43,155 bases of DNA from contig JAFLSK010000012.1 in the NCBI GenBank assembly GCA_022510945.1, forward strand, positions 1 through 43,155, read 5' to 3'. The notes under the pieces were generated by a model, which saw only the letters and a list, made by a program, of their open reading frames with translations, ran no database searches and was not told the DNA's origin. The translations under genes and the position numbers were made by a program. Of the stretch, positions 41,633-43,155 are shown piece after piece (positions within the stretch are counted from its first letter, which is position 1; each line of letters opens with the position of its first letter). Origin of the DNA: Ruminococcus sp. GTDB taxonomy: Bacteria > Bacillota > Clostridia > Oscillospirales > Acutalibacteraceae.

Positions 41633-42529
41633 TTATTTTGTTTGACCGCATTCTTTGCACTCGTAGTGGTCGAGTACCTCTACGGTTTCTGCCTCGTGGT
41701 GTATTGTTTTGGTGTCGGGTCCTGTGTGATCATACTCGCAAAAGGATGCTCGAGCGTGGGAGTCTACAGTTTCTAACCATCCAATCATATCATCTTCAGA
41801 AGCACCATTAGCTTCCATTTCATCTAACTTTTCATATATCTTATCCCACTCCTCTTTCCAGTGAGGATAGTATAAATTATCTAATATATATTTATCAACA
41901 TCGTAGAAACACATATTATCATAATCGTGTCTGTCACCTTTACAATAACACTTCGCTTTCTTATAATGCCACTGGATTCCGCAACTGCATTCAGACCACA
42001 AGTCATAGTATTTAATAGAAGTATTAGGTATTTGAATATATTCATTGTTTGATTCTATTCTGTATATTGGTGTCAACCATTGACATTCGTGAACAGTTCC
42101 AATCCTATTATAGTCACTTGTCATATCTTTCTTAACTAAATATCGTTGGATAAGTGTGGCATCCTTAATGTTAATAGCATTTTTTGCATAACTATGCTCA
42201 CCAGAAATAGGGTCTATGGGATTTTTATCAACATTAGCAAGTAAATCAAATATTTGTATGCTTCGCACCCAATTTTCCTGATTTGTATCAGGCGTAGTCA
42301 TATCTGCAAGATATTTCTGAATTAAAGTAACATCTTCAATATCTATCTCGCCGTCTTGATTAACATCTCCAATGACTAAATCTTTGCTTGTGTCATACCC
42401 ATATAGAGTAAATGTTCTCATCACTCCGTCGAACAGCCAACTGTCTACATAAGTATACGCATCTGCATTCAATGTGCACATAGAACAAATTGTTAAAATT
42501 GTAATCATTACACTAACTATCTTTTTCAT
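41633..42529 (-). CDS. Secreted Cys-rich dockerin protein (element cargo)
   Basis: The 298-aa protein has a signal peptide (MKKIVSVMITILTICSM, cleavage after about residue 25) and a dockerin region: loop 1 IGDVNQDGEIDIEDVTLIQK and a second, loop-degenerate repeat AINIKDATLIQRYLVKKD about 65 residues later, wider apart than in a normal dockerin. The C-terminal half is rich in Cys and His (CSCGIQWHYKKAKCYCKGD; HYECKECGQTK) and may bind zinc. The frame opens 7 codons earlier, but the ATG at 42529 follows GGAGAGG and starts a standard signal peptide. No enzyme domain recognised. It begins 23 nt after the terminator of RNA copy B. Confidence 0.75.
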   Translation of the reverse strand: MKKIVSVMITILTICSMCTLNADAYTYVDSWLFDGVMRTFTLYGYDTSKDLVIGDVNQDGEIDIEDVTLIQKYLADMTTPDTNQENWVRSIQIFDLLANVDKNPIDPISGEHSYAKNAINIKDATLIQRYLVKKDMTSDYNRIGTVHECQWLTPIYRIESNNEYIQIPNTSIKYYDLWSECSCGIQWHYKKAKCYCKGDRHDYDNMCFYDVDKYILDNLYYPHWKEEWDKIYEKLDEMEANGASEDDMIGWLETVDSHARASFCEYDHTGPDTKTIHHEAETVEVLDHYECKECGQTK

Positions 42530-42551
42530 TTCTATTACCTCTCCATTCATT

Positions 42552-42581
42552 AAAAAATGCGTAGCCCAAACGAACTACGCA
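42552..42581 (-). terminator. Terminator of structured RNA copy B
   Basis: On the minus strand TGCGTAG/CTACGCA (42581-42575 with 42564-42558) with a 10-nt loop, then TTTTTT (42557-42552). Confidence 0.8.
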
Positions 42582-42718
42582 CGAAAAACACATAGCCCAT
42601 TTTGTTGCTACACAAAATATTTAACTACGACTTAATTGCATGTTAAATAGAGCATGTGTTTTTACCGAAATAAAAGCACAAGCAATCAGTCGTAAAAATA
42701 TCATATTTTGTGTAGCAA
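42552..42718 (-). ncRNA. Structured RNA, copy B: same architecture as copy A
   Basis: From 42718 on the minus strand: P1 pairs 42718-42703 with 42620-42605 (16 bp, perfect). P2 pairs 42693-42688 with 42632-42627 (ACGACT/AGTCGT) and 42686-42682 with 42639-42635 (ATTGC/GCAAT). The loop segment 42663-42647 can pair with 42600-42584, 3' of P1 (16 of 17 positions, three of them G-U), giving the same pseudoknot as copy A. A terminator hairpin ends it. Loop bases TCGGT...AAAAA and CATGCTCTA recur in both copies, while the stems differ with pairing kept. Length is about 167 nt, copy A about 170. It could be a stand-alone RNA or the dockerin gene's leader. Confidence 0.75.
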
Positions 42719-42722
42719 TTTC

Positions 42723-42751
42723 ATTTTAGCATTTTCGAATTTATACTGCAA
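42723..42751 (-). promoter_or_regulatory. Promoter of structured RNA copy B
   Basis: On the minus strand TTGCAG (42751-42746), 17 bp, TAAAAT (42728-42723) preceded by TGC (extended -10). The expected start, 42716-42718, is the foot of stem P1. Confidence 0.75.
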
Positions 42752-42809
42752 TAAATTTTTGAAATTTTCTAAATAAAATTTTAAAAATAATGTCAACTAA
42801 ATATCATCA

Positions 42810-42846
42810 AAGGGAAACAGCAAATTGTTGTTTCCCTTATTTTTTT
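42810..42846 (+). terminator. Hairpin with plus-strand T-run downstream of the DnaJ-like gene
   Basis: AAGGGAAACA (42810-42819) pairs with TGTTTCCCTT (42829-42838); ATTTTTTT follows on the plus strand. The neighbouring gene is on the minus strand, where the T-run is poor, so its direction is unclear; no plus-strand gene is seen here. Confidence 0.55.
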
Positions 42847-43153
42847 ATCCTTGTAATGCAAGTTGTTTTTCTTCTTTATGTTTGTAGCTTTGAGAGCCAA
42901 ACATTTCTCGGATTTCGTCAAGTGTTAATTCTCGCTTGCTTTTCTTTCTGAACGGCTCGGTATGATAATACCACGCACGTTTTTTATTTGCCCATTTGAA
43001 ATTAAGCTGTTTCAAGATTTCTCGGTGTTCTTTCGTGTTACCGCTTACCCATACCCAACTACCGCAGATTTCTACTTCAACGCCGTTTAGCCGTGTCAGC
43101 ACCTCGATAATATGTATAAATTCCTCGGCGGTCTCGGTTGTTTCCTTCGTGTA
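42845..43153 (-). CDS. C-terminal part of a DnaJ-like mobile-element protein (cut by window end)
   Basis: The visible 102 codons stay open to the window edge (YTKETTETAEEFIHIIEVLTR precedes the GTG at 43102), so the true start lies outside. The segment GVEVEICGSWVWVSGNTKEHR followed by LNFKWANKKRAWYYH is typical of small proteins of Clostridia integrative elements, usually annotated as DnaJ-like or DUF proteins; no J domain is visible here. Function unknown. It supports the view that sequence right of 41341 is an integrated element. Confidence 0.7.
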   Translation of the reverse strand, partial: YTKETTETAEEFIHIIEVLTRLNGVEVEICGSWVWVSGNTKEHREILKQLNFKWANKKRAWYYHTEPFRKKSKRELTLDEIREMFGSQSYKHKEEKQLALQG

Positions 43154-43155
43154 CT

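Larger units (their letters stand above)
42530..42844. other. Gene-free stretch holding RNA copy B
   Basis: These 315 bases have no protein gene. They carry the dockerin ribosome site, RNA copy B (42552-42718), its promoter, and a hairpin (42810-42838) next to the DnaJ-like gene. Confidence 0.8.

Noticed and set aside
41605..41811. 68-codon plus-strand frame opposite the dockerin gene
   Set aside because: Shadow frame without a ribosome site.

Overview
The window reads as chromosome of a low-to-mid GC Gram-positive anaerobe of the class Clostridia, most likely the Ruminococcaceae/Oscillospirales group. Evidence: the order yicC-remA-gmk-rpoZ-priA-def-fmt-rsmB-rlmN-prpC-prkC-rsgA-thiN, an IspH-ribosomal S1 fusion, PASTA kinases, two dockerin proteins, rubredoxin, AGGAGG-type ribosome sites and TTG starts. 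The taxon is inferred from gene content only.

Layout. 1-1,600 is an accessory-looking segment: a DnaB-like ATPase lacking the Walker A lysine, a phased array of TGCAACC heptamers, a small XRE regulator and, upstream of it, a structured RNA gene (copy A). 1,669-4,680 holds a lipoprotein, a 161-bp MITE-like inverted-repeat element and pcrA. 4,696-6,071 is a hisHF pair, divergent from an RpiR regulator that heads rpiR-baiN-cmk-plsC-ispH/rpsA (to 11,808). 11,852-17,696 carries pnuC with a structured leader, a YjjG-like nucleotidase, a phosphohexomutase, a membrane-anchored DUF5640-like protein and a dockerin protein. yebC (minus) is divergent from a 13-kb plus-strand operon (18,641-31,889) for RNA decay, GMP synthesis, transcription, replication restart, formyl-Met processing, rRNA modification, Ser/Thr phosphorylation, ribosome assembly and thiamine pyrophosphate. 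32,074-41,227 has a PASTA pseudokinase, an XRE regulator, a histidine phosphatase, leuB, a PHP phosphatase, a minus-strand DUF1643-rlmD-PaaI operon, ilvA-ridA and rubredoxin.

At 41,318-41,340 lies the last 23 nt of a tRNA (minus strand, with CCA), the usual scar of an integrative element at a tRNA 3' end. To its right are phased 10-bp repeats, a secreted dockerin protein, structured RNA copy B and a DnaJ-like mobile-element ORF cut by the window edge.

The strongest candidate for an undescribed system is the pair of minus-strand RNAs at 1,331-1,501 and 42,552-42,718. They differ in primary sequence, but each has its own promoter with 17-bp spacing, a predicted start at the foot of a 15-16 bp stem, an inner hairpin whose loop can form a 14-17 bp pseudoknot with the segment 3' of that stem, and an intrinsic terminator. 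Each ends 23-25 nt before the start codon of a different gene. I cannot assign them to a known RNA class from sequence alone.
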